Part shown: one piece after another, positions 24,563-31,644 of the stretch
How the letters are laid out: every line of letters begins with the position of its first letter
Position numbering within the stretch: position 1 is the stretch's first letter
From: a virus
Direction: 5' to 3' (one strand)
DNA length: 38,176 bases
IMG/VR virus record: IMGVR_UViG_3300006793_000096
Location: 1-38,176 of that record
Position numbers and translations under genes: made by a program
The notes under the pieces: generated by a model
Seen by the model: the letters and a program-made list of their open reading frames with translations, nothing else
Databases searched by the model: none
Told to the model about the DNA's origin: nothing

Positions 24563-26634
24563 CTATACACCCCCTTGGTAGAGTCTCGCTCTAACCATTT
24601 AAAACCTTTTGAAGCCATGTGCCTTAATCCCCAACCTAATTTTCTGGAATTTACATCGCGTAATAAAACTTCAACTCCCGACACTTTCGCAAGGTGTTTA
24701 AGGAGTTCAGAGCAAGTGCCCCGCCATTCAGTTCCTTTGTCTACTTGTGTGTCCCTAAAGATCTCCATTAACTCAATGATATGAGCGTAATTGCCGTCCG
24801 CTTGGGCTGCACTTTCTATACTAGAATCTAAGTAAGCTTTTACGCCAAATCGGTACTCTTTCATTTCATCCGGTATTTCGTGATTGTCTAACCAAGCGGC
24901 AAAATACGGTAACTCTTTTAATACCTTCCCTGCAAACAAGTCGTCAAAACCAGTAAAGGGGCTGCAATTAAAAACCATCAACTTGTCGCGGGTTGACATG
25001 TCGAGATCTGGTAACATCCGCATGGACATAGGGTCGTTGTTCAATGTAATGCTCATTCGACCTCTCCAATAAACCCTGCCTGATTTTTTAAATTTTGCAT
25101 TTACGACAAAGGTATCATTTGCCACGAATTCTTTTATCTTAGAAGAAAACTGAACATGAGACTCACCACTAGTTCCAGCTTCGTCATCTACCGTCCACAT
25201 ACCGCATTCAAATAAATGGTCGTTGAAATCGGTCTTACCTACGAGGTACTCGGAGCACTTCATATGACCTCCGAATAAAGCCCCGAGAATCTTCGTATTC
25301 CACATTGTCTTACCGCAATTCGGTGGGCCGACTAGAACATGGCAGTGGCCTTTCTGCGGAGTCCCTTTTAAAGCATTTTTGTATGCGTAGGAGAGCCAAG
25401 CTAACTCCCAAGGTAGTTGCTTTTCCCCAAACATATCCTCGGCCCACTTTGCTATAGTAGGGAATTTAACTCCCCATTTAGAGTTGTCCTCAATAGGTTT
25501 AATTGGCGTTATCCTAGCTGTATTAAAATAACGCTTACCTTCAAAGTGTACGATTCTGTTTTTATCAAAGCAAAACGGTACCGCTGATTCAACCCTCTTA
25601 GTCGTGTGGATCTGATGCAACGCTCGTTGAGCTTCTGATAAATTTTCGCGACGCCCTCTTTGATTAGATAAATTATGCCGTGCCTGTAGGTCTAAAAACG
25701 CTTCGTCTTTGCCAGCTATTATGAAACCGTTCGTATCGTCTTCTATTAAAAAATTCCTACCATCATACCAGTACTTATCAATGCACTCACCAATGCGACC
25801 CACCTCAAATTGAGAAACAAACCTAGTGCCTAAAATTTCCTTCCATGTATAAAAAGGTTTGTCCGCGCTAAAGCATTGCATTCCTTCTTGGCGAACAATA
25901 CACGCTGTAGGGTTCCAGTCTGAGTTAGCCCCCGGCCCCCAAAACCATATACCTCTTGAACCTTCTTGAAACGCACCGCTCCATAAGTTTGGAAACTGAC
26001 GCTGAACTTCCTCGGCAATTAAATCTAACGGAATTACGGCACCTCTTCCTTCAAAGTCTTCGGATCGGCTAGTCTCATATTGCCAAAAATGCAGGGTGTT
26101 AGATGGTATTTTTGTATCAGAAACCTTCTTCCACTCAGTCCCTAGATTATAATAGGTATGGGGGTTTGAGAAAGCGGGTTTGTCAAAACCGCGACAAAGT
26201 TTATCTAACTCAAGCTCCGCCGCTATTCTTTGCAACAGCCGTTTAGTAGCTTTGGAGCCATGAAGCATTATTGGTTTTTCAAACTCCCAAGTCGCGTGAA
26301 TCCCTTTAGAATAAGAACGTGATACCCAAGTACAAGGGAATTGAAGATCAATCATTCGCAGCATTACCTGGCGAAATTCTTTTTCATCTAGCTTTGCATC
26401 AAAATCAGCGGTAACTGAATGTAAGTAAAGAGGTGGGTTCTGAGAAGTGACCCGTTGATGTGGGTCGACACCCTCGCTCCCATTATACAATAAATACTTA
26501 GTCGTGGGGTAGGCTATATACTGCCGAAACTTAGCTTTACTCTCAAATTTAGGTAAAACTATGTTGGAATTCCAAGGCTCTTTTTCTTCAACAATTGATG
26601 CAGAAACATTGGGTATGCAAAGATACTTAGACAT
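24538..26634 (-). CDS. Primase-helicase: PrimPol (AEP) domain plus SF3/D5-like helicase
   Basis: 698 residues. N-terminal AEP-type primase signature: ADFDA (metal-binding DxD at 77-79) and SYSKGIHATW (S-x-G-x-H class, His113). C-terminal superfamily 3 helicase: Walker A GPPNCGKT (about 433-440), Walker B WTVDDEAG (about 475), and a motif C-like SITLNNDP (about 525) with downstream Arg. It primes and unwinds phage DNA for the family A polymerase encoded two genes upstream. It starts within the end of the dNMP kinase gene (8-nt overlap), showing a tight operon. The PrimPol-SF3 fusion differs from the TOPRIM-type primase-helicase of T7. Confidence 0.85.
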   Translation of the reverse strand: MSKYLCIPNVSASIVEEKEPWNSNIVLPKFESKAKFRQYIAYPTTKYLLYNGSEGVDPHQRVTSQNPPLYLHSVTADFDAKLDEKEFRQVMLRMIDLQFPCTWVSRSYSKGIHATWEFEKPIMLHGSKATKRLLQRIAAELELDKLCRGFDKPAFSNPHTYYNLGTEWKKVSDTKIPSNTLHFWQYETSRSEDFEGRGAVIPLDLIAEEVQRQFPNLWSGAFQEGSRGIWFWGPGANSDWNPTACIVRQEGMQCFSADKPFYTWKEILGTRFVSQFEVGRIGECIDKYWYDGRNFLIEDDTNGFIIAGKDEAFLDLQARHNLSNQRGRRENLSEAQRALHQIHTTKRVESAVPFCFDKNRIVHFEGKRYFNTARITPIKPIEDNSKWGVKFPTIAKWAEDMFGEKQLPWELAWLSYAYKNALKGTPQKGHCHVLVGPPNCGKTMWNTKILGALFGGHMKCSEYLVGKTDFNDHLFECGMWTVDDEAGTSGESHVQFSSKIKEFVANDTFVVNAKFKKSGRVYWRGRMSITLNNDPMSMRMLPDLDMSTRDKLMVFNCSPFTGFDDLFAGKVLKELPYFAAWLDNHEIPDEMKEYRFGVKAYLDSSIESAAQADGNYAHIIELMEIFRDTQVDKGTEWRGTCSELLKHLAKVSGVEVLLRDVNSRKLGWGLRHMASKGFKWLERDSTKGVYRWIISRKE

Positions 26635-27169
26635 GTAAACCTCCCAGCAAATTGGTTACTGCAAAATCTAAGTCGGACGAGTAGCAACTAACATTCTCAA
26701 GCTGCATAGTAATAAACTCCATCGCCACACCTCTTTCACTTATATGGCTGTCGCCGTCAAAAACATCGGGGCGGACTACCTCAATAACCACACCGCCCAG
26801 ATGTAATATGGCGCGCGCTTCGTTGTTAAACCGTATGTCGTCCACCACGATATCTTCAACACCACTTTCGAAAAGAGTTTCAATATCGTGTACAAGTTTA
26901 TCAACCCATATCGTGTTCGAAATCATAGCTCTCGCGAAATCCGTACCGAAAAGCTGCATAACCTGTCTTGCAGATTTATTACCGAACTCTTCAATGGGTA
27001 TTTCCTTTAAACCCGGAGTCTCCATATTCTCTATTGGGACTCCAAACTTTACTAAAGTCTCTTTTAAGGGCGTCGCTAGACTCCTAATAATATATCCGTG
27101 GTTGTCTCTTAATGAAGTTGCGGCACTTGTTTTCCCGCACCCTTTTTTACCTGTTAATCCTATAAGCAT
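26627..27169 (-). CDS. Deoxynucleoside monophosphate kinase
   Basis: 180 residues. P-loop GKKGCGKTS at the N-terminus (about 7-15). Then comes the dNMP-kinase pattern KSARQVMQLFGTDFAR (about 69-84), NTIWVDKL and VVDDIRFNNEA (about 108-118), as in T4 gene 1-type enzymes. It phosphorylates deoxynucleoside monophosphates to diphosphates and supplies dNTP precursors for phage DNA synthesis. An AAAGGA sequence 5-6 nt upstream of the ATG is a good ribosome binding site. It lies between the polymerase and primase-helicase genes in the same operon. Confidence 0.88.
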   Translation of the reverse strand: MLIGLTGKKGCGKTSAATSLRDNHGYIIRSLATPLKETLVKFGVPIENMETPGLKEIPIEEFGNKSARQVMQLFGTDFARAMISNTIWVDKLVHDIETLFESGVEDIVVDDIRFNNEARAILHLGGVVIEVVRPDVFDGDSHISERGVAMEFITMQLENVSCYSSDLDFAVTNLLGGLHV

Positions 27170-27194
27170 ATTTTTCCTTTATGTCGATTTTTTG

Positions 27195-29123
27195 TTATTT
27201 TGTGTACATATCCATAATCACCGTTTCTGAATCTAACGGTGCATCACACCAAAGTGGTGGAGTTTTCATTATCTCCCTAATCTGTTTCTTGGCTTGCTGT
27301 GCCTTGTTTGAATCTACCTCGACCACAACTTCATCATGCACTTGCAGTATGATATCGTAACCGGCTTTATTAATTTCCAGCATATGCCCCCCAAATAAAT
27401 TTCGGGCATTCGCCTGAACTTCATTTTGAAAAATGTTAGCACCGTAATAACTTGATCTACGGGCTCCGCCTTTTTGTAACTTCGCGGTAGTCTTTTCCTT
27501 AGTAACTTGAATGTTCCAAAAGTTTATTTTTCTACCATTCATCAACTCGATAGACATATCCTGACCGTCATTTTTGTCTTTATACTCCGCGTCGTATTTT
27601 TTCCATCGGTCGACAATTAATGGATTTTTGTCACGGTAATCCATTACTTGGATGAACGCATTTACCCAGTGTTGCTTGGTAGTGGCGTCGGAAGCCTCAA
27701 ACCACTCGTGGTATTTCTTTTGGTAATTACTTAAAAAATTAGTAAACCTACGCTTATCCCCATGGGAGTACTCTCCTTCGAGAATGTGAAGCTGGCCGAA
27801 AGATCTGACGGTTTCATAAAATTTATACCAGCCGCAACCGTAGCCCAATTGCAACACACGGGTTTTAGCTAATAAATATAAATCGGGATCCTCGTCTTTA
27901 AGCTTTCCACCAGTCCAGCCCATAGTGTTTATCGCATGAGCTTCATAGGGATTATACCCATCGCGGACAAGATCAAGAGATTCTTCATCGCCTACGCACT
28001 TCCATATCAATCTAGCCTCAATTTGACTAAGATCGCTTACTATAAACACCTTACCTTTTGGAGCTTTAATGCAGTTACGGATATTAATCCCGTACTTAGT
28101 ATCACGAGGTAAATTCTGAACATTAAACCCCCCAGCTCCACTCCATCGGCCGGTGACTTCCGCACCAAAATACATAAGAGAGTAGGGCATCCGGCCTTCC
28201 TCATTGACACGGGATGCCATAGTTTTGAGCTTTTGCAAATGAGTATTCATTCGCTGGTAGTTCTGCATGTCGGCAACAAAAGTTAAGCTATCTTGATGCT
28301 CGGCTAACCACTTCTTCGCGTCGTCGTTGCCTTTGGCTAGAGATTTCGGAGGCTCGATCCCGCGACGACGACACTCTATTGCTAATGCTTTCTTTGAATA
28401 AACAACATAAGGCTTTCTTGTGTCCGGATCTATCTCGTTGTACCAAGGTAAAGCGTTTCGACACTCCCACATTTTTTTCTCAAGAGTGTCTATGGCGTCT
28501 TCTACCATTTCAATATCCACGGGCAACCCGCGAAGCCCCATCTTAATTGTTAAATCTTCCAGTTCTAATTCCTCTTTCGGAATTAACGGATACAGCTCAG
28601 TGAACAAACGCCACTCTAAGATTGCGTCCGTGATTGCGTACGCAATTACATCTTCCGCTTTCCCGTCTGCCTCTATGTCTTTCCAGGTTTTACCCTTCAT
28701 GTAGTCACGAACTTCTTTAGACATTTCCTCATCAAAAACTCCGCGCATCGCATCTGCTAACGACCTGCCTAATTGGAGATAGCAAGACATAGCAGAAGTG
28801 TCGTGCCATCCATTAATTTTTATGTCGGGCATCTTACCCATTTCAATGGCTCGCAGGGTCACCGGATGGTCGAAGCCTCGATTGTGAGCGATAGCGGTCT
28901 TACCCTCAACTATACTCCAGTCAAAATCCTCAGGCGGACCAGAATACCTTTGGTCTTCCTCGTCGCCCCAACAAAGAGCCACGAGATAAGGGTCAAATTT
29001 GTGGTGCTTACAATACTCTACCGCAGTTGTACCTTTTATTGTACAATCCGAATCGTAGTAAGTCTCCCAATCGATAACAAAAAATTTATCGCGCCAATCT
29101 TTTAAAGCTTTTCGTCTACTCAT
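27195..29123 (-). CDS. Family A DNA polymerase with 3'-5' exonuclease
   Basis: 642 residues. Exonuclease motifs: IDWET (Asp18, Glu20), AHNRGFD (Asn81, Asp85), YAITD (Tyr162, Asp166). Polymerase motif A is VSDLSQIEARL (about 360); motif B is LAKTRVLQLGYG (about 415); motif C is VHDEVVVEV (about 590). There is no 5' nuclease domain, as in T7-type replicative enzymes. In motif B the residue matching E. coli Pol I Phe762 is Leu, and the usual Arg four residues before the Lys is Tyr. It replicates phage DNA with the primase-helicase encoded downstream. The leader has no Shine-Dalgarno sequence, and a terminator hairpin sits 10-55 nt upstream. Confidence 0.93.
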   Translation of the reverse strand: MSRRKALKDWRDKFFVIDWETYYDSDCTIKGTTAVEYCKHHKFDPYLVALCWGDEEDQRYSGPPEDFDWSIVEGKTAIAHNRGFDHPVTLRAIEMGKMPDIKINGWHDTSAMSCYLQLGRSLADAMRGVFDEEMSKEVRDYMKGKTWKDIEADGKAEDVIAYAITDAILEWRLFTELYPLIPKEELELEDLTIKMGLRGLPVDIEMVEDAIDTLEKKMWECRNALPWYNEIDPDTRKPYVVYSKKALAIECRRRGIEPPKSLAKGNDDAKKWLAEHQDSLTFVADMQNYQRMNTHLQKLKTMASRVNEEGRMPYSLMYFGAEVTGRWSGAGGFNVQNLPRDTKYGINIRNCIKAPKGKVFIVSDLSQIEARLIWKCVGDEESLDLVRDGYNPYEAHAINTMGWTGGKLKDEDPDLYLLAKTRVLQLGYGCGWYKFYETVRSFGQLHILEGEYSHGDKRRFTNFLSNYQKKYHEWFEASDATTKQHWVNAFIQVMDYRDKNPLIVDRWKKYDAEYKDKNDGQDMSIELMNGRKINFWNIQVTKEKTTAKLQKGGARRSSYYGANIFQNEVQANARNLFGGHMLEINKAGYDIILQVHDEVVVEVDSNKAQQAKKQIREIMKTPPLWCDAPLDSETVIMDMYTK

Positions 29124-29133
29124 AATATTTTAG

Positions 29134-29178
29134 AAAAAACGGGGCGCCGGGGAGAAACACAAAAACCCTCGGCGCCCC
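29134..29178 (-). terminator. Rho-independent terminator (minus strand)
   Basis: A 9-bp perfect stem GGGGCGCCG/CGGCGCCCC (29141-29149 with 29170-29178), extended by further G/C pairs, has a roughly 12-20-nt loop. On the minus strand it is followed by GTTTTTT (29134-29140). It lies between the SSB-like gene and the polymerase gene, so transcription may be cut back there, leaving abundant SSB-like protein and less polymerase. Confidence 0.85.
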
Positions 29179-29204
29179 TATACCAACTCTACCCCTAGAG
29201 CAAA

Positions 29205-29873
29205 TTACATAAATTCACCAAGGAACGCTACGAAGTCGTCATCATTCAACCCCTTGCGTTTAAGTTGAGACACCCACCAAGAACCTTTTGAATTCTCAGC
29301 TTTCTTTGGTTCGAGAATAAACGAACCCTTTCGGATGTTGCCCTTAAGGTAGGTTGAATCGGCCGTAACTATAGGCTTAGCCGCAGTGTCGTAGGATGTA
29401 CCTTTAATCCTCCAGAGACAAAAGAGATAACGCTCACCCTTGAAATCATAAGGGAACTGAGCAGGGTCTGCATCTTTGCCTCCATGGACGCAAATCATAG
29501 TGTCCATGATTGCGTTGGCCGTTGGGCGTTGGTTGTCCGCCCACTTAAGAGAAAGACCAGCTTCCACTACTTCCTCTTCGGTATTAAAGAAGCGGGATGT
29601 TTCACCTGTCCCATAAGGGATGTACTCCACATACTGCTTCTTGTAAGAAAGAACCGTTATAATAGCCGGCTTTTCAACCTCGAACTCCGCGTCGACTACG
29701 AGCTGACCCTTTGGCCAATCTCCTAATGCTCCCGCACCTTGAGATAATTTAATCTCAGGCATGATAATGTCGTTTTGGTTGAAGTCACCTTCTGCGAAAG
29801 AAGATGTAGCCACCGCTACTGCGGTACTTTCTGATGTTTCAGTCGTTTCTGACTTTTTTGTTTTAGTTGCCAT
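29205..29873 (-). CDS. Probable phage ssDNA-binding protein
   Basis: 222 residues. The N-terminal 30 are Ser/Thr/Glu/Lys-rich and probably disordered. The body is beta-rich (GQLVVDAEFEVEKPAIITVL, RYLFCLWRIKGTSYD, about 55-165). The end is acidic with a terminal aromatic (NDDDFVAFLGEF), a layout reminiscent of phage and bacterial ssDNA-binding proteins whose acidic tip recruits replication partners. No signature motif proves it, so function is inferred from composition, length and position beside PolA. The gene has a terminator right after it and a distinctive CA-rich leader with four 8-nt repeats, which suggests high expression. Confidence 0.6.
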   Translation of the reverse strand: MATKTKKSETTETSESTAVAVATSSFAEGDFNQNDIIMPEIKLSQGAGALGDWPKGQLVVDAEFEVEKPAIITVLSYKKQYVEYIPYGTGETSRFFNTEEEVVEAGLSLKWADNQRPTANAIMDTMICVHGGKDADPAQFPYDFKGERYLFCLWRIKGTSYDTAAKPIVTADSTYLKGNIRKGSFILEPKKAENSKGSWWVSQLKRKGLNDDDFVAFLGEFM

Positions 29874-29881
29874 GTCGTTTT

Positions 29882-29913
29882 GTTGTTACGTTGTTACGTT
29901 GTTATGTTGTTTT
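29882..29913 (-). repeat. Four tandem 8-nt repeats in the leader of the SSB-like gene
   Basis: On the plus strand GTTGTTAC occurs twice, then GTTGTTAT and GTTGTTTT, with no gaps. As mRNA this is (RTAACAAC)-type repeats, unstructured and lacking a Shine-Dalgarno sequence, ending 8 nt before the ATG. An A/C-rich unfolded leader can help ribosome loading. Confidence 0.85.
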
Positions 29914-29930
29914 GTTTGTTTGTTTCAGTC

Positions 29931-29949
29931 CGTATAATTTTTTTATACG
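29931..29949. promoter_or_regulatory. AT-rich inverted repeat (CGTATAA / TTATACG)
   Basis: Seven-bp perfect arms (29931-29937 and 29943-29949) flank five T/A bases in the gap between the SSB-like gene and the nuclease C-terminal half. It could be an operator; on the plus strand it has no following T-run, so a terminator is less likely. Confidence 0.4.
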
Positions 29950-29961
29950 ATCCTTATAAAA

Positions 29962-30819
29962 TTAATTCTTCTGCTTAGATAAGTAAGGAGTCCTAGAGTC
30001 TTCTTCTCCGTCCGCATCATCGGAAGGGATAGCTCCTCCTTTAAGTAAAGCTAACTCGATTGCGGCTCTTGCGTCTTTCTTCTGCCCTCGTGGCAGTTTA
30101 TTCCCGTAAACTTTTGCAAGTGCTGGAAGCGTGACCTTACAAGCCTCAGTAAATTCATCAGTGCTCAAGAGGCCGGAAACGGCATCGTATGCAACTTGTG
30201 GGTCGTTTATCTTAACAGTAGGAGAGCGGTATTTTAAATCAAAACCGGGAATCTCCCAACCCTCATCAGTTGCAAGCTCCAGAGCCCTAGCATTTACGGC
30301 ACTGACCCAACGATCCATGACCATACCCACAATTTTCATCTTTCCGATGGTCGCCGGATCGTCGATTAATGCCGGATCCATCTTGTCTAAAAGAGATACC
30401 TCGAACTCGTCCGCTTTTTCGGCGTACTTCTTTGCGATTGGCAAGAGCTTATCAGACAGGGCGGGGCATACTAAACGCTCCCCGCAGAAACGACACGCTT
30501 CGGTCGTAGGATTGTACTGCTTCTCCTCCGCGGTAGCTTTCTCAAGAATAAGCTTAATCCGCTCACGCAGACCCTCAATCTCCATCCTTGTGAAAGTATG
30601 AGTTAATACTTCACTGCGCCTTGGGCATACAAAGTATATTTCTACAATGTTCACCCATTCGTATTTCTGAATAAGACCGATAGCGTAGGCCAATGATTGC
30701 GGGTTGATGTCCGCCGGTTCGACGGCTAGGTATCCAAACTTGTAGTCTACAAGCCTAGCTAATTCCCTATCCTTGAACAGTATTATTTCGTCCGCCGTCC
30801 CAAATATTGAATGTGTCAC
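29962..30819 (-). CDS. RecB/Cas4-like Fe-S nuclease, C-terminal part
   Basis: 285 residues from a GTG at 30819; a TAA lies two codons upstream, so it cannot start earlier in frame. It holds the catalytic core of the PD-(D/E)XK family seen in DUF2800/Cas4/RecB-type nucleases: FGTADEII (Asp10), VDYKFG (Asp25, Lys27) and NPQSLAYAIGL (Gln41, Tyr45). Three cysteines follow, C109-x2-C112-x5-C118, matching the C-terminal trio of the AddB/Cas4 Fe-S cluster. The fourth Cys and the GxxxH motif are in the separate gene at 30970-31236. The two halves are in the same frame, 51 codons apart. The activity is expected to be DNA end processing in replication or recombination. Confidence 0.75.
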   Translation of the reverse strand: MTHSIFGTADEIILFKDRELARLVDYKFGYLAVEPADINPQSLAYAIGLIQKYEWVNIVEIYFVCPRRSEVLTHTFTRMEIEGLRERIKLILEKATAEEKQYNPTTEACRFCGERLVCPALSDKLLPIAKKYAEKADEFEVSLLDKMDPALIDDPATIGKMKIVGMVMDRWVSAVNARALELATDEGWEIPGFDLKYRSPTVKINDPQVAYDAVSGLLSTDEFTEACKVTLPALAKVYGNKLPRGQKKDARAAIELALLKGGAIPSDDADGEEDSRTPYLSKQKN

Positions 30820-30973
30820 AGAATTTTATAAAGTTAGAGTTACAGGTGAATGAAGCCACGGGGTAAAGAAACCCGTCGGTGCATTTAACTTGAGCGTATC
30901 CATTAGTCCACTGGACATACTTAACTTCCACATCTCCTCGGTTTCTTATTAATTGTAAGGGCCAAGTTTTCAT
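30767..30973 (-). CDS. Small ORF spanning the interruption of the nuclease
   Basis: 68 residues, starting with ATGA over the stop of the N-terminal nuclease half and ending 53 nt inside the C-terminal half. The product (KYVQWTNGYAQVKCTDGF, LYPVASFTCNSNF) reads like a real small beta-rich protein rather than random sequence, but no family is recognised. It is either a separate small protein inserted into the nuclease gene, or a coding segment joined to its neighbours by frameshifting. The tail after about residue 52 is just the nuclease gene read in another frame. Confidence 0.5.
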   Translation of the reverse strand: MKTWPLQLIRNRGDVEVKYVQWTNGYAQVKCTDGFLYPVASFTCNSNFIKFCDTFNIWDGGRNNTVQG

Positions 30974-31236
30974 CCTAAATCGATGTGAAGTTTAATTTCT
31001 TTGACGACCTCATCCGCACCCTCTCTCAAGGGGCGGACTTCATCTAAAACCTTATTCACAAGGTAAAGCTGGTCGTCGGTTAATCCTTCGAAGTTCTCAG
31101 TCTCGACGGCGTGGTGAAGCATTGTGCCTTCCTCAGCCGCGGGATTAGTTTCTCCGGAATTCCTAAAGCTCGGGCAGATCTCAAGATACTTGAGAGTGCT
31201 CGGACCGAACTTATGGTGATCAATCGGAGTCGCCAT
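30970..31236 (-). CDS. RecB/Cas4-like Fe-S nuclease, N-terminal part
   Basis: 88 residues. KFGPSTLKYLEICPSF supplies the first Fe-S cysteine (Cys21), and EEGTMLHHAVE contains the GxxxH motif (Gly37, His41) of AddB/Cas4-type nucleases. It ends at EIKLHIDLG, just where a family member would continue into (F)GTAD of the second half at 30819. The stop TGA therefore cuts one domain in two, so activity would require association of both fragments, ribosomal readthrough or bypass, or else the nuclease is dead. It starts within the end of the 31220-31525 gene (17-nt overlap). Confidence 0.72.
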   Translation of the reverse strand: MATPIDHHKFGPSTLKYLEICPSFRNSGETNPAAEEGTMLHHAVETENFEGLTDDQLYLVNKVLDEVRPLREGADEVVKEIKLHIDLG

Positions 31237-31525
31237 TCTGAATGTCGGCTACCTGGTCGATAAGAGCGGCTAACTGGATCTTTATAAAAGACAGCTCCAT
31301 GATGAAGGGCATTAGCACAACCCCAAGGTCATCTTGCTCTTGCCCCTCTTTTTTCAACTGCTCGACAACCGAGAGAGATGATTGCTCTAAACTCTTAGCA
31401 AGCTCCGCCGCATTGGCCGAAACAATCTCAAGCATTGGCTCGGGAAGATCCGGGACATTCTTAAGGGATTTAAATACATTCGACTCTTCATTAGAGTCGG
31501 CACTGAAGTCGGTGTTTATTCTCAT
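31220..31525 (-). CDS. Small acidic protein of unknown function
   Basis: 101 residues, acidic, mostly helical. PEPMLEIVSANAAELAKSLEQ and SVVEQLKKEGQEQDD suggest two helices, followed by a hydrophobic helix MPFIMELSFIKIQLAALIDQV (about 73-93), which is probably a dimerisation coiled coil rather than a membrane span because it has charged neighbours and Gln/Glu. The gene overlaps the split nuclease gene and may encode a partner of it. No family is recognised. Confidence 0.6.
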   Translation of the reverse strand: MRINTDFSADSNEESNVFKSLKNVPDLPEPMLEIVSANAAELAKSLEQSSLSVVEQLKKEGQEQDDLGVVLMPFIMELSFIKIQLAALIDQVADIQNGDSD

Positions 31526-31622
31526 TTTTTTAGTTTGGTTTATAATCTAGGGGGCTTAGAAAGCTTCCCCTTCGGGATCTCATCAAGGTGAGGCTTCGCG
31601 CCCCTTTTGTCAAGTTTTTTAT

Positions 31623-31644
31623 AAAAAAATATAACAATGTTATA
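31623..31644 (-). terminator. Palindrome plus U-run after the SNF2-like helicase gene
   Basis: TATAACA/TGTTATA arms (31630-31636, 31638-31644) overlap the helicase stop codon. On the minus strand they are followed by seven T (31629-31623), the shape of a weak terminator. The AT-only stem and very tight loop make an operator role possible instead. Confidence 0.45.

Noticed and set aside
30131-30601. Long open frame (156 codons) on the plus strand opposite the C-terminal nuclease gene
   Set aside because: It is antisense to a gene with clear PD-(D/E)XK and Cys motifs, has Ser/Arg-rich antisense-type composition and no recognisable domain. The same applies to the antisense frames at 1061-1474, 26808-27230, 28773-29105 and 33257-33697.
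30820-30972. T4 gene 60-style ribosomal bypass at GGA-TGA as the settled explanation of the split nuclease
   Set aside because: The take-off codon fits, but no in-frame GGA landing codon with the right spacing is visible (only GGG in the GTAD motif), and an independent coupled reading frame fills the gap. Kept only as one option in the finding.
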